This document shows positions 10,739 to 20,869 of a DNA stretch of 64,000 bases, piece after piece (position 1 is the stretch's first letter; the number at the start of each line of letters is the position of its first letter). The stretch spans positions 248,001-312,000 of the forward strand of contig CAUWAG010000006.1 in assembly GCA_963556695.1 (NCBI GenBank). The letters are read 5' to 3'. The position numbers and the translations under genes are program-made. The notes beneath the pieces are model-generated. The model did no database searches. It had not been told where the DNA came from and worked only from the letters and a program-made list of their open reading frames with translations. This DNA is from Anthostomella pinea. Lineage: Eukaryota; Ascomycota; Sordariomycetes; Xylariales; Xylariaceae.

Positions 10739-12119
10739 GGCGAACTGAACGATTGGAGGAAGAAACGCTCTTGACAAGACGAGTGGATGAGGTCCTCTCG
10801 GTTTGTGAAATAGGGTATGAGAGGCACAGAGTCTAATGAAGTCGGAATAGTGAATACCTGCCTTCCTATAGACAGGCTCGCAATGCGGGGCTTGTCCGGT
10901 GTAGCTGCCAGCCGTTCACCGCGTGTGCTTATTACAGTCGATTTCGCCATCCAACCACTGCTCTACTCGGCCCCTGGCCAGTCATCGGCCCTAAGCTCTG
11001 GGTGACTGGACCTGTCGACTAACTATCGATTTGCCTCGTCTGATTTCCTCACCGAGCCAGGTCTCCGTCTGTTCATCGTCGACTGCCTCGGATTGCCATA
11101 GACTGGCGTGGCAGCTCCGGGTGGTCGTCGACAAGCAATTCATCCATCTCTTCTTCGGGCATCTGTTGTATTTCTAAGTATTGGATTTACCGGGCCAGTC
11201 TTGTCACCGTCCAGTCTTTCACCGTGCTCGCCCGCTTTGAGGGCGGTACTTTACCATCTATCTCGTATCTCTCGTTGCCAGTAAGGTACATAGCAGTCAG
11301 CACCGGCTGAGAAGACGCGTCGCCTGCGGAAAAACACGTGCCTTCGGTGGTGATGCACGACCTCACAGCTTGGACCGATAGGTACGGGACCAGATGAGGC
11401 AGCTATGCTTGGGATGGCGCCTATGCCACGGTGAGTAGACTCGTACATTCATACTCTATTCGGATTAAACTACAGAGTGTCGGCAAACCATAGCTGCATC
11501 TTGTCACACATGCGTTTCGTTCGCTGGTGATTTACCTCTGACTGGAGCCTGCGTCGAACCCACGAGAAGGTATCCTGGCAGGCTTCATATTTACTGAGCA
11601 ACTTTAGTAGGAGACTGCCTTCACTGGCGATTCCGAGTATCTGAGAGCACCCTGAGAGCTAGCTGGCTATGAGAGGACTCCTGAACGCACACGACGCGCT
11701 TGATCGCGCTTGATGGCCAGGGCGTCCTCCACGACGTTGCGACAGGTCGTCAACACTGTGCGCCAGGGCCAACTGCGAAATCTGATCAAGGCTTCCGCTA
11801 GATTCAAGGAGCTTGAATGAAACTGCTGAGACGAAGGCGTGCACAGGGTGAGCCGAAACGGATCGGACCTAGCAGCTCCAAATCATCGCATGGTCAGTGT
11901 TAGACGCAGCTGGTCTAGAATCCACACACACAGTACCTGCCGTAGCCCTTAGAACACTTCGACATGGAACTCTTATAGCCTGTATGGGACACCGCAGCAA
12001 GTAGATTGATGTCCAAACAGATGGAGGCGACTCCAAACTTTGGTGGAAAATTTAAGAGTGCACCAAGGTGGTCATCCAGACAACGACAGCTGCCCCTACC
12101 AAACGGGTAGGATATGTGC
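10739..12119. other. No gene recognised
   Basis: Between the broken transporter and the tRNA gene there are only short overlapping frames with no motif. The 5' flank of the transporter holds nothing I can assign with confidence. Confidence 0.45.
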
Positions 12120-12126
12120 AAAAAAG
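12120..12126 (-). terminator. RNA polymerase III terminator (T7 on minus strand)
   Basis: Seven consecutive A on the plus strand give T7 on the transcribed strand, ten nucleotides after the end of the tRNA. This is the normal position and form of a polymerase III stop. Confidence 0.75.
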
Positions 12127-12172
12127 GGTTTGAATTAGCATCTCTCAGTTTCGATCTGAGGACCTCCGGGTT

Positions 12173-12221
12173 GCATGTTTTGAAATCATGATTAACTCGT
12201 AGTTAAATCACAATTACGTTA
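12173..12221 (-). other. 49-nt canonical tRNA intron (position 37/38)
   Basis: It sits one nucleotide after the anticodon CAT, exactly where nuclear tRNA introns are cut by the tRNA splicing endonuclease. Removing it closes the seven-nucleotide anticodon loop. It is A/T-rich, like many fungal tRNA introns. Confidence 0.8.
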
Positions 12222-12232
12222 TATGAGCCCGG

Positions 12233-12291
12233 CTAGCGCATTGTTAGTTAATCCCGCTGCTCTAATAAGACAAGGAGCAATATATGCTTAC
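12233..12291 (-). other. 59-nt non-canonical insert in the initiator tRNA (position 26/27)
   Basis: The insert starts GTAAGC, has TTAACTAAC (CTAAC at 12247-12243) and ends GCTAG. These are the donor, branch-site and acceptor of a typical fungal spliceosomal intron, at a typical length, but inside a polymerase III gene. GCAT near its 5' end can pair with ATGC near its 3' end, so a tRNA-endonuclease-type structure is also conceivable. It contains GCAGCGG, which also occurs in the D arm of exon 1. Confidence 0.7.
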
Positions 12292-12466
12292 CGCGCTTCC
12301 GCTGCGCCAAGATGCTTGTGGTTGATGATGTAATTTTGGAGCGATATCCGTATCCATATAGGTTTGACCTACGGAGCGCCAGGCGGTTGTTTGGCTGGCA
12401 TAGGTTCCCCCATTCATTTGTCACGACCCCGTCTTGTGAGTCACAGCGCCGTTGCCTATGATAAGG

Positions 12467-12566
12467 TATGCCGAACTTCCGATATTCATGATATGCCGAA
12501 TTTCCGATATCTCTGACATCCCGAACTTCCAATATCTATGAAATGCCGAACTCCCGTCATCTATGA
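12467..12566. repeat. 25-bp tandem repeat, four copies
   Basis: Four head-to-tail units of exactly 25 bp (12467-12491, 12492-12516, 12517-12541, 12542-12566) share a core close to ATGCCGAACTTCCGATATCT. They differ at a few positions each. The array starts about 150 bp upstream of the initiator tRNA gene. Confidence 0.85.
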
Positions 12567-12628
12567 TAATAAATCCACTTCTATCTCCTAGACCCAGGAG
12601 AGACCCGTTTTAGGTGCCTAGCAGACAC

Positions 12629-12754
12629 CATCCCTTCAGTGCCCGTTTCGGCACCAGGTAAACCCGTACCCATTAATACCCCAGTTCTAGGACAGTGATT
12701 GGGTGCATAGACCCTGTAGGGTCCATTGGTGCTGAAACGGGCACTGAAGGGATG
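12629..12754. repeat. 126-bp element with 28-bp inverted ends (MITE-like)
   Basis: The sequence at 12629-12656 and the reverse complement of 12727-12754 match at 27 of 28 positions, around a 70-bp centre without a coding frame. It looks like a miniature inverted-repeat element or a long hairpin. I do not see a clear target duplication. Confidence 0.65.
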
Positions 12755-12966
12755 AATTACGGACTTACAGCCATGACCAACGTAAGCATCTGGTCATCAT
12801 GAGCACTACAGCTTCCCAACGATGAACAAACAGTTTCTCCTAAAGTTATACTAAAACAATGCTGTGTTTCGTCTTGTTTGTCACTCTCTCCCTCTCTCTT
12901 TCTATATCTCTCCAACCCTAGATTTCATCAACAATAGTACGACATCTTTTCATAGAGTTATCAAAC

Positions 12967-14564
12967 ATGGCACCACCTCAGATCGAGAACAACAAATCCC
13001 CGGGAGACCCGGTGCCAACCCTCGCAGAAGGTCAACCTCTTCGAAACCCTGCAGCGACCCTCCAGATCAGGTCTCGCTTTGGTGGTGGAGGACTTGGGTT
13101 GTTGGAAGACACTGCGCTCATCGAGACCTTGGCCCACTTCCCTAGAGAGCGAATTCCGGAGCGTGTTGTTCATGCCAAAGCCGCCGGAGCCTATGGCGAA
13201 TTTGAAGTCACCCACGATATTTCAGACCTCACCGATGCAGACTTTCTCACGGGAGTCGGAAAGAAGACGCCGTGCCTTGCGCGCATATCCACCGTCGCTG
13301 GGGAGAAGGGTGCCGCCGACACCGTCCGCGATATTCGAGGATGGGCCCTGAAGCTGTTCACTCAAGAGGGCAACCAAGACTTTGTCTTCAACGACTTGCC
13401 GGTCTTCTTCATCCGTGATCCGATCAAGTTTCCGTCTCTCAACAGATCTCACAAGCGTGACCCTCAAACCAACATCCCAAACCCCAACCGTTTCTGGGAC
13501 TTTCACAACCACAACCAGGAAGGCATCCACTGCTTGATGCAGCTGTTCGGTGCACGTGGTGTTCCAGAGTCTGTCCGCAACATCAACGGATATGGCAACC
13601 ACACTTACAAGATTGGAAAGGCAGACGGATCGTTCAAATACATCAAGTTCCACTTCAAGCCCGACGCAGGTGTCAAGAACATGCCAGCTGCCAGAGCTGC
13701 AAAGCTCGCAGGTAGCGACCCAGACTACCACACCCGTGACCTGTTTGAGGCTATTGAAAGAGGCGAGTTCCCAGCGTGGACACTCAACTTTCAAATCATG
13801 GACCCAAAGGAGGCAGAGACTTACCGCTGGAATATCTTTGACATGACCAAGATCTGGCCTCACTCCGACTACCCTCTCAGACCTGTCGGCAAGTTGACAT
13901 TGAACCAGAACGTAAGTTGCCACCACGAGTCCAACCAGATTACGTGCTAACACTCTACAAGCCTCTCAACTACTTCCAAGACATTGAGCAGGCCGCCTTT
14001 TCTCCTTCGAACATGGTCCCTGGATTTGCCCCGTCTGCTGATATCAGTGAGTCTTGAGAAGTCGTTCATTCCGAAGAAAGCTAAACTAACGCCCCTATAG
14101 TGCTCCAAGCCCGCATGTTCTCCTACCCGGATGCAGCCCGCTACCGGCTCGGACCAAACTACCAACAGCTTCCACCAAACACACCTCTGAGCCGCGTCTA
14201 CGCTCCATACCAGCGCGACGGCCCCGGATCCGTCAACGGAAACTACGGCTCCGACCCCGATTACGTCCGCTCGCAGTTCAAACCGCTAGGAAAGGCCAGA
14301 TATCAACGCGACATCGCTCACGACGAATGGGTCGGCAAAGCGGTCGAGTACTCGTCCGAGGTCGAAGAAGCCGACTTTGAGCAAGCACGCATGCTGTGGG
14401 AACTGATGGGCAAGAAGAAGGAACAGGGCATCTTGATCGACAACTTGGTGGGCCACATGGGCAAGTGCCAGGCTGATATCAAGAAAGACGCCATTAGATG
14501 TTTTGCGCGCGTCGACAAGAGCTTGGGTGACGAGTTGGCGAAGAGGATGGAGGTCACGATATAG
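12967..14564 (+). CDS. Catalase (heme, monofunctional, small-subunit type)
   Basis: Three exons (12967-13911, 13962-14046, 14101-14564) give 497 residues, the size of small-subunit catalases, which turn hydrogen peroxide into water and oxygen. RVVHAKAAGAYG contains the distal catalytic H69, FVFNDLPVFFIRDP contains N142, and ARMFSYPDAARYRLG in exon 3 holds the proximal heme-ligand tyrosine. The intron borders are GTAAGT...ACAAG and GTGAGT...TATAG; the second splits the ATG of MLQARMF. No signal peptide is seen and the C-terminus (MEVTI) lacks a peroxisomal SKL-type tail, so a cytosolic enzyme is likely. The start ATG is the first in frame and is followed by the usual variable N-terminus. Confidence 0.95.
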
Positions 14565-16242
14565 CGCTCTTTCCCTGCTGGGCGGGGTCCTCTTCCGCGT
14601 GAGCTCTCTGGGGTTTTCTTCGGGGAAGAAGACTCGGGGTGAGATCAGGCGCAGATGCTGCAGTAGTTGATGATGGGGATCTTCGCATCATGGCATCTTT
14701 GACCGCTCAAGACGCATTTCAGCAGATGAGCTGAGTCCGGCCGGCTGCCCAAGATAGACATGAGGATGACACGAGACGAACTCAATGGAAAGCCAGATTG
14801 ATGAACACAAAGTCTTCAATACATCTTGAAGCGGTAACGTCATTTTCTGACGTGAGCATGCTACCTCCTGAACTCATATTCGCAAGATGCAGATGTGGCT
14901 GACGGGATTTGGCAGCAGCCGTCGCGTCGGATGGCACACTATCAAGGGGTAAGCTTATCCCGAACAATCCGCGCCCAACGTCGGCCGGGTGTGCAGGTAT
15001 CAGGCTCTCGTAAATTCGGGCAATTGCGTGGTTGTAGCTAGCTGCCTCCTGTAGGAACAATTGCCACGATCCGCCAAGCTGAGGTGCTGTCAGCTTCAAT
15101 GTTGTTGCTCCCTCGGATACTGGTCTCTCTACCTTACCTAAGTACGTGTTAAGTAGTGCACGTACCACGCAGCACGGGCTTCAAGTTGTTCCCTCTGGAG
15201 CGATTAAGTTTTTGACTCTCAGGAACGAATCCTACAAGTCGTCACCAACCTGTGCCACGCATCCTGGCATCCTCTCAAGTCGATCATTCCCGAGATGAAC
15301 AGCTGGATCACTCGAAACTTTTAGACCAGGCTTCAAAATATTGTTTCATTGAGGATCGGTCGCCGACATAACCATGACGCCGGCCGCGCTTGTTGACAGT
15401 TGTTGCCAATGAGGCGAATGAGGCAAATGAGACCCCCACAATGCGACTCTTCAAAGACAAGCCTCATCGCCAACGACATGTGCTCCTTGCCAACAAGTGC
15501 AAAGCGTTGGTAAAGCAACAATATGCGAAATGTCGGAGCGTGCGCGTAATAAATGAAATTGGACCCCGTCATCTCATCCGTGACCCGGTGAAAGGAGTGA
15601 GATCCATCAGGGCCTCGACCATCGCAGAATAGCCCTTCCTGTCAGCCTACGGTGATTACCACAAGATTACCTATCTTATGCAGCACCCAATAGACCGGCA
15701 CACCTGGCTGACCGGTGGGAAGCCGCTGATCTGAATGCATAAGGATGCAAGGTACCCGTTGGGGCTCCGTCCCGGGTCAGCCCAGACGTCACTGCGCGCC
15801 GCTGATCGCATCCTAGCAAATCCTTGCGACGCCGACGCGGCCCAAGGGCCAAATCCCAAAATTAGAAAACACCACCAACATCTCGCTCTCCAGAGTCCAG
15901 AGTCTGGACTCCAGACATGGTTTGGGTGTGTCGATGTTTCACCGTCCAGCCCCCGGGGGCCGGGACAGCCCTACCGTCAGCTGACGTACAAGCTGGCTCC
16001 TTGCGGGTTCTGCCCAAGGTTGACAACGCACACTTCGCCGTATGGTCACCCTTGCCGTGACCTATCCCCGCCAGGGTGGCATCTGGCATATCATGTTATT
16101 GCGAAAGCTCATAAATCGTGGGCTTGCCCCCATGGGTTTGTGAGAAAAAAGACCTTGCTCTCGGTATCTCTGTCTGTCTCATTCAATTCGCTCTCTACAA
16201 TCACTTCTTCTTCGCTGCCACTTCGGTAGTTCATTGCCAAAG
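14565..16242. other. Intergenic, no gene recognised
   Basis: Contains the 3' flank of catalase and the promoter side of the glucanase gene. The open frames here (for example 14782-15168 minus, 15735-16229 plus) carry no recognisable domain. Confidence 0.45.
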
Positions 16243-17148
16243 ATGGCACTCCTTCAGATCACCAAGACCGTCGCTTCTCTAGCAGCGTGTGTGCTTCTCG
16301 CGAGCCCTGCCCTCGCCATGCCCGTGGAGACAAGGCAGGCCATTTCTCCCCGTGGTACAGGGAAGCGTATGCTTCTATGGCCGTACACGAACACCCAGGA
16401 GGTTGAAAGCGGTTCCTGCAAGACTCTGTCCACCACGGCGCAACAGCTGGCGTCGTCGAGTCAGATCAGCATGGTGTCCAACTGGGAGACCTGGCAGCCG
16501 AAGGAGGTTCCCACCGATCTCCCCTTCAGCCCCACGGTGAAGGACCAGGCTCACCTCAGCGGCAATGGCTGGACCGGTCTCCAATCCGTCATCTCGGCCA
16601 AGAGCAATGTCATCGTGCAGTTCTACAACGAGCCGAACTTGAATGGCATCGATGCGACGACGGCCGCCCAAGACTGGAAGGACCACATGGTGCCGCTGCG
16701 GAACAACAACAAGGGCCTCAAGCTCGTCACGCCGGCCTGCACCAGCGACCCCAGCAGCAAGGCCTGGATGGATTCGTTCATGGGCGCCTTGGGAGACGAC
16801 GAGCAGCCCGACTATATCGGCCTCCACTATTACACGACCTCAACGAACCCCGTGAAGTTCGAACTGGACTACGCACAAGGCTTCATCGAGTCCGGATACA
16901 AGGACTACGGAAATTCCAAAATCCCCGTCATGATTACCGAGATGAGCAGCACGAGCCGCGACCCCGCGCAGGTGCAGCAGTTCATCGAGCAAATGTCCAC
17001 GTACCTGGACGGCAAGGACTGGGTGCACGCCTACGGATTCACCGGAGTCTCGACGGCCGTTGCCGACTCCTTCTCCAGCCCTGCGGCACAGCTGCTCTCT
17101 AGCGATGGAACTCTGAATGCGTTGGGCAAGATGGTGGCTGGGATATAA
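16243..17148 (+). CDS. Secreted glycoside hydrolase, GH128 (asl1-like) beta-glucanase type
   Basis: The 301-residue protein starts at ATG 16243 with a signal peptide (MALLQITKTV, a hydrophobic core and a cut after SPALA). A possible KR processing site lies about 40 residues in. The mature part has the fold signatures of the glycosyl hydrolase catalytic core/asl1 group: LLWPYTN, SNWETWQP, VIVQFYNEPNL with the likely acid E130, DYIGLHYY, and VMITEMSS with the likely nucleophile E233. Characterised GH128 members hydrolyse beta-1,3-glucan, so roles in the organism's own wall remodelling or in degrading other glucans are both possible. No intron and no binding module are visible. Confidence 0.82.
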   Translation: MALLQITKTVASLAACVLLASPALAMPVETRQAISPRGTGKRMLLWPYTNTQEVESGSCKTLSTTAQQLASSSQISMVSNWETWQPKEVPTDLPFSPTVKDQAHLSGNGWTGLQSVISAKSNVIVQFYNEPNLNGIDATTAAQDWKDHMVPLRNNNKGLKLVTPACTSDPSSKAWMDSFMGALGDDEQPDYIGLHYYTTSTNPVKFELDYAQGFIESGYKDYGNSKIPVMITEMSSTSRDPAQVQQFIEQMSTYLDGKDWVHAYGFTGVSTAVADSFSSPAAQLLSSDGTLNALGKMVAGI

Positions 17149-18988
17149 GGGATGGAACTGGGCCGGGAAGAGCTCAGGGTATTGGGATATCTCGGAAAAG
17201 GGACCTGGCGGCAGCATGGGCGGGCATTGGATAAGCGCGATGGCGTTGGCTTCTCTTTCTTTACCTCTTCTTCTTCTTCTTCTTTACCTCTTCTTCGACC
17301 TTTGATACCTTTTGCTTTTCTTCTGTATTACTACACTTTTTATATTCTTGTATATAGGATAGACCTCCAATAGGATAGACCTCCAATAGGGTATACCACC
17401 TTGTCACAAACACAAATCTGCCAGCGCAGTCGTTGCATTTCTAGAGATCGTGACCATACCTTCTTTATTATCTTCAGGCTCCAGCGACGTCTCTGTGTGT
17501 TGTAACTCTGAGTCCAAGGACCCTTCTATATGCCCTCGGGACCATGGGCGCTCGACCTCTGATATGTGTAGCAAACGACAGACTGATAGGATAACCGATC
17601 TAGACGACCAATCTTTCGTCTTGGAGGACAAGTAGATAACATTCCCGCTAAACGAGTTGGTTCGGGTCCGTTGTGCCCACGGGTTTTGCGACCCGTCCCG
17701 ATGGGCTGGTGCATGTTTATTATTAGAGTGAGTAGCCCCGATGGCGGGAACCACATCGGGTGACGACCGGACACAGGCCGAACCTAGTAACCATTACGCG
17801 TTGGTGGTCCAGAACCAGCCTATTCTTGGTATCGTTACCTTCCATACTGTATGTTGCTGGTCGTGGCCTCGCGCGTGGGGCGCGACATTCCTGGGGCGCC
17901 GGATCCGGTTCTGCCCTGGAAGTCGACTCGGAGATGAACGTCGCCAAGTTCGGCCGTGTGGTCAGTGGTTCCGCCCGAGACGCAACAACATCAACCGGGA
18001 GGGCTCTGTTCTTCACATCTATCCAACCAAAATTGACAATGCTTCCAAGACATAGAGACTCGTTCTGAATTGATTGCACCGGGGAACCCCTCCTGCACGA
18101 CAAGCCTCTCGGTGCAACCCAGCTGCATCGGGCCGCATGGCAGGGAGACCCTTATGACGATGGATCATGCCATATCTGGCGGAATAGGTCCAGCAATGGG
18201 TCCATCGCGAGCCCCTCGTCTGTTGAGGGTTGCCGACTTTCCCAGGGGGTAGTTCAAGCGACTCCGGGGCAGCTGACAGCGGGAGCGAGAAATACCTAGG
18301 TAGTTTCAGCGTAGTTCTAGGCCTCTAGCACGCATCAATTCAGCCCTGCGGTTCTAGTGGTAGTGGAGCATAGAGTGACGTGGCAGCTGGACCCGACCTA
18401 AAAATAAAGTAAAAATAAAAATAAGAATAAACCCGTGGATGGGAATCGTCGGCAATCTGCGTTCAATGTTCACATCGCGCCATTTCTGATGGGCAGCATC
18501 GGTACCTCCCCGAGGACCCTGGCTGCCTGGCTAAAGCATGTAAAAGTTTCATCACATCAGGCCACTCCGGGCGAGTGCCCCCCTCATGACCATCAATATG
18601 TACGCGCGTGACACCGGATGCGAACACGATGTAGGTCGGCAGCGTCCGGGTCTCTGTCACAGTTCTTTCTCGTTTTCGACGCCCCTATCGTCGACCAAAG
18701 CTTTTCTTTTCTACCTGAGCACTTGGACGAGACAGCTGACTGAAGGTATTCTTGGTTCTGTTACCCCGCGCGTCATCTTGTCCGGGCTTCGTCGATCGTC
18801 GAAGAGAGAACAGACAGTGTTCCGGAGACAGTGCAGGTCTTGTGCACGGTGAACCTCGGTCACGAGTCTCACGACTGCACCCGCCATAAAAGCAAGTGGC
18901 CTCCAGTTAAGCAACATCTTGTGTCCCACGTTCAACTCCTGTAAACTCCTCATCCTGCGCATCCCCCGACGTCAACCATCCCGCCATT
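17149..18988. other. Intergenic; CTT microsatellite, no gene recognised
   Basis: A CTT/TTC-rich run lies at about 17263-17300, and a short tandem duplication of about 18 bp (TAGGATAGACCTCCAA) around 17355-17390. Frames at 17723-18103 and 17741-18068 overlap on both strands and lack motifs. The last part is the flavohemoglobin promoter. Confidence 0.45.
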
Positions 18989-20332
18989 ATGGCGCTCAGC
19001 AGACAAGAGGCCGAGCTGGTCAAGGAGACCATCCCGGCTCTGCGACACCACGGAGAACACATCTCGACCGTCTTTTACAAGACCATGCTACGCGAACATC
19101 CGGAGCTCAACAACTACTTCAACACCGTCAACATGCAGAACGGCAAGCAACCGCGAGCCCTCACAGCTCTCATCCTGGCCTTTGCGTCCAACATTGTTAA
19201 CATCAGTGAGCTGGGGCCCAAGATGGAGAGAGTCGCCCAGAAGCATGCCTCGCTGAACATCCAGCCCGGCCACTACGAAATCGTCGGCAAATACCTGTTG
19301 CGTGCCTTCTCTGCCGTGCTGGGCCCGGCCATGACTGCCGACGTGAAGCAGGCTTGGCAAAAAGCATATTGGCAGATGGCGAAGATGCTCACGGGCCGAG
19401 AAGTGCAGATCTACCGCGACTTCGCAGGATGGACGGGCTGGCGTAAGTTCAGGATCTTCAGCAAGAACGCTGAGACCAAGGACGGAGATATCGTATCGTT
19501 ATCGCTCAGGCCCGTCGACTCGAGGCCACTACCCACCTTCATGCCCGGCCAATATGTGACAATGCGCCTACGACTCCCCGATCTGAAGTATACAAATCTG
19601 CGACAGTATTCGCTAAGCAGTGCGCCGCGCCCCGACCAATACCGAGTCACGGTAAAGAGGGACATGGGCACCGACCGAGACTTCACAACCGAGTCGCCAA
19701 GAAGCTCAATGGCCGACGACGACGACCCGCCAAAGTCGTCAGCTGCCAGTAGCGCGTCGGACAGCAGCATCGGCAGCATCCGTCCGCACAAACCTGGACT
19801 CGTATCAAACACGCTGATCGACGAGTTCAAGGTAGGCGACTTGGTCGAGTTGACCCATCCGGCGGGTGAGTTCTTCCTCGACACGGCCGACCCGAGCACC
19901 ACGCCCCTGGTGCTGATCTCAGCGGGCGTGTGTGCCTCTCCACTCTTTTCCATCCTCGACACGGTTACATCCATGAAGGTCAATCGACCTGTGTCCTGGA
20001 TCCAGGGCTCGCGGCACGATGCGCCCTTCCAGCAGCAGGTCGAGGCCATCGCCGCGGCACACCCCAACGTTCGAACCAAATTCTTCCGCTCGCGGCTCGC
20101 CGACAGTGACGTGCTGTCGTACACGTCCACCTTCAAGGACGACTTTCAGGCCCTGCTGCCCGCGGACCTGTGTCTGGATAGCAGCCTGGCGCAGTACTAC
20201 ATCTGCGGGCCCGAGAAGTTCATGCTGGAGATCTCGGCCTTGCTGCAGAAGTACGGCGTCGACACCGCGAGGGTCCGCTTCGAGCTGCACAGCGTGGGTT
20301 ACTTCGAGGTAAAGAGCAAAAACATGGCTTAG
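18989..20332 (+). CDS. Flavohemoglobin / nitric oxide dioxygenase
   Basis: The 447-residue single-exon protein has a globin domain (about 1-140) followed by FAD- and NAD-binding reductase domains. In the globin part, the ELNNYF phenylalanine and the proximal heme histidine H86 (QKHASL) are in place. RQYSLS (205-210) is the FAD motif, SAGVCASP (311-318) stands where the family has SAGVGxTP, and CGPEKFM is the C-terminal nucleotide-binding motif. It oxidises NO to nitrate using O2 and NAD(P)H, protecting against nitrosative stress. Compared with bacterial enzymes of about 400 residues, it has an extra Ser/Asp-rich stretch at about 228-268 (DDDDPPKSSAASS) inside the FAD domain. No targeting signal is seen. 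Confidence 0.95.
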   Translation: MALSRQEAELVKETIPALRHHGEHISTVFYKTMLREHPELNNYFNTVNMQNGKQPRALTALILAFASNIVNISELGPKMERVAQKHASLNIQPGHYEIVGKYLLRAFSAVLGPAMTADVKQAWQKAYWQMAKMLTGREVQIYRDFAGWTGWRKFRIFSKNAETKDGDIVSLSLRPVDSRPLPTFMPGQYVTMRLRLPDLKYTNLRQYSLSSAPRPDQYRVTVKRDMGTDRDFTTESPRSSMADDDDPPKSSAASSASDSSIGSIRPHKPGLVSNTLIDEFKVGDLVELTHPAGEFFLDTADPSTTPLVLISAGVCASPLFSILDTVTSMKVNRPVSWIQGSRHDAPFQQQVEAIAAAHPNVRTKFFRSRLADSDVLSYTSTFKDDFQALLPADLCLDSSLAQYYICGPEKFMLEISALLQKYGVDTARVRFELHSVGYFEVKSKNMA

Positions 20333-20869
20333 GCGGTATATGATGGATGGTTTGGGATCTGGTGCGGGCGGCGTATACACGGTATATAGACCAGGACGGA
20401 ACGGTATGGGATAGACTGGCAACGAATTGAACGACCAACTCCATTCAGATGTAATATACTGGAATTCACGTTACGTCCCTGGTGCGGCTGTGACTCAATG
20501 CCCCTTTTCTGTCCGCCCGGCCTTACCCGTGCGCATACGCAGCTGAGGGATGATGATGATGACGCCGACTGGGAATAAAAATGAAGGTGACACTTGAGGT
20601 TTTCATGTTTCTAATTATAATCATTCATTGAGCCACCAGTGGCCCACCATCGTGGCTGTGTACTGATGAGCACAGCAAGCGCGACGCGTGAAGGTACATC
20701 ATTGAACCAACCAACATCAACAACGTACGAATCTCATCTCGCAATTGGAATTGCCCATCCTCGACTCATCGCCTACTACGCTGTTGCTTCCCGCTCCTCC
20801 CAGCAAGTCGTCATCCTTGATCGCCATGACCGCCGGTACCACAGTCCAGAAGTCGAGACATCAGAGCAA
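20333..20869. other. Intergenic, no gene recognised
   Basis: 3' flank of the flavohemoglobin gene and 5' flank of the F-box gene. The frame of the latter is open upstream to 20639, but the added residues look like translated leader. Confidence 0.4.

Larger units (their letters stand above)
12137..12316 (-). tRNA. Initiator tRNA-Met (CAT) with two intervening sequences
   Basis: Read on the minus strand, three exons (12316-12292, 12232-12222, 12172-12137) add to 25+11+36 = 72 nt and fold perfectly. Acceptor AGCATCT pairs with AGATGCT, D stem GCGC with GCGC, anticodon stem CCGGG with CCCGG around loop CTCATAA, and T stem CTCAG with CTGAG around loop ATCGAAA. Discriminator A73 is at 12137. The ATCGAAA loop (A54, A60) and the A1:T72 pair are the marks of a eukaryotic initiator rather than elongator tRNA-Met. 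The second insert is at the standard 37/38 position; the first lies between nucleotides 26 and 27. A box and B box are intact in the exons, although the inserts lengthen the gap between them. The T7 terminator follows. The compensated stems argue against a decayed pseudogene. Confidence 0.88.

Noticed and set aside
12137..12173. Simple 3' half tRNA fragment or retroelement primer site
   Set aside because: The matching 5' segments were found upstream on the same strand with fully paired stems, so it is part of a complete split tRNA.
13222..13953. 243-codon minus frame under catalase
   Set aside because: Antisense shadow of the conserved catalase exon; no independent support.
15735..16229. 164-codon plus frame before the GH128 gene
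   Set aside because: Runs through the promoter and leader of the glucanase and lacks any recognisable feature.
17723..18103. Overlapping frames on both strands
   Set aside because: No motif, signal peptide or splice structure; likely chance.
19411..20422. Long minus frames under flavohemoglobin
   Set aside because: They mirror the codon structure of the sense gene and contain no domain.
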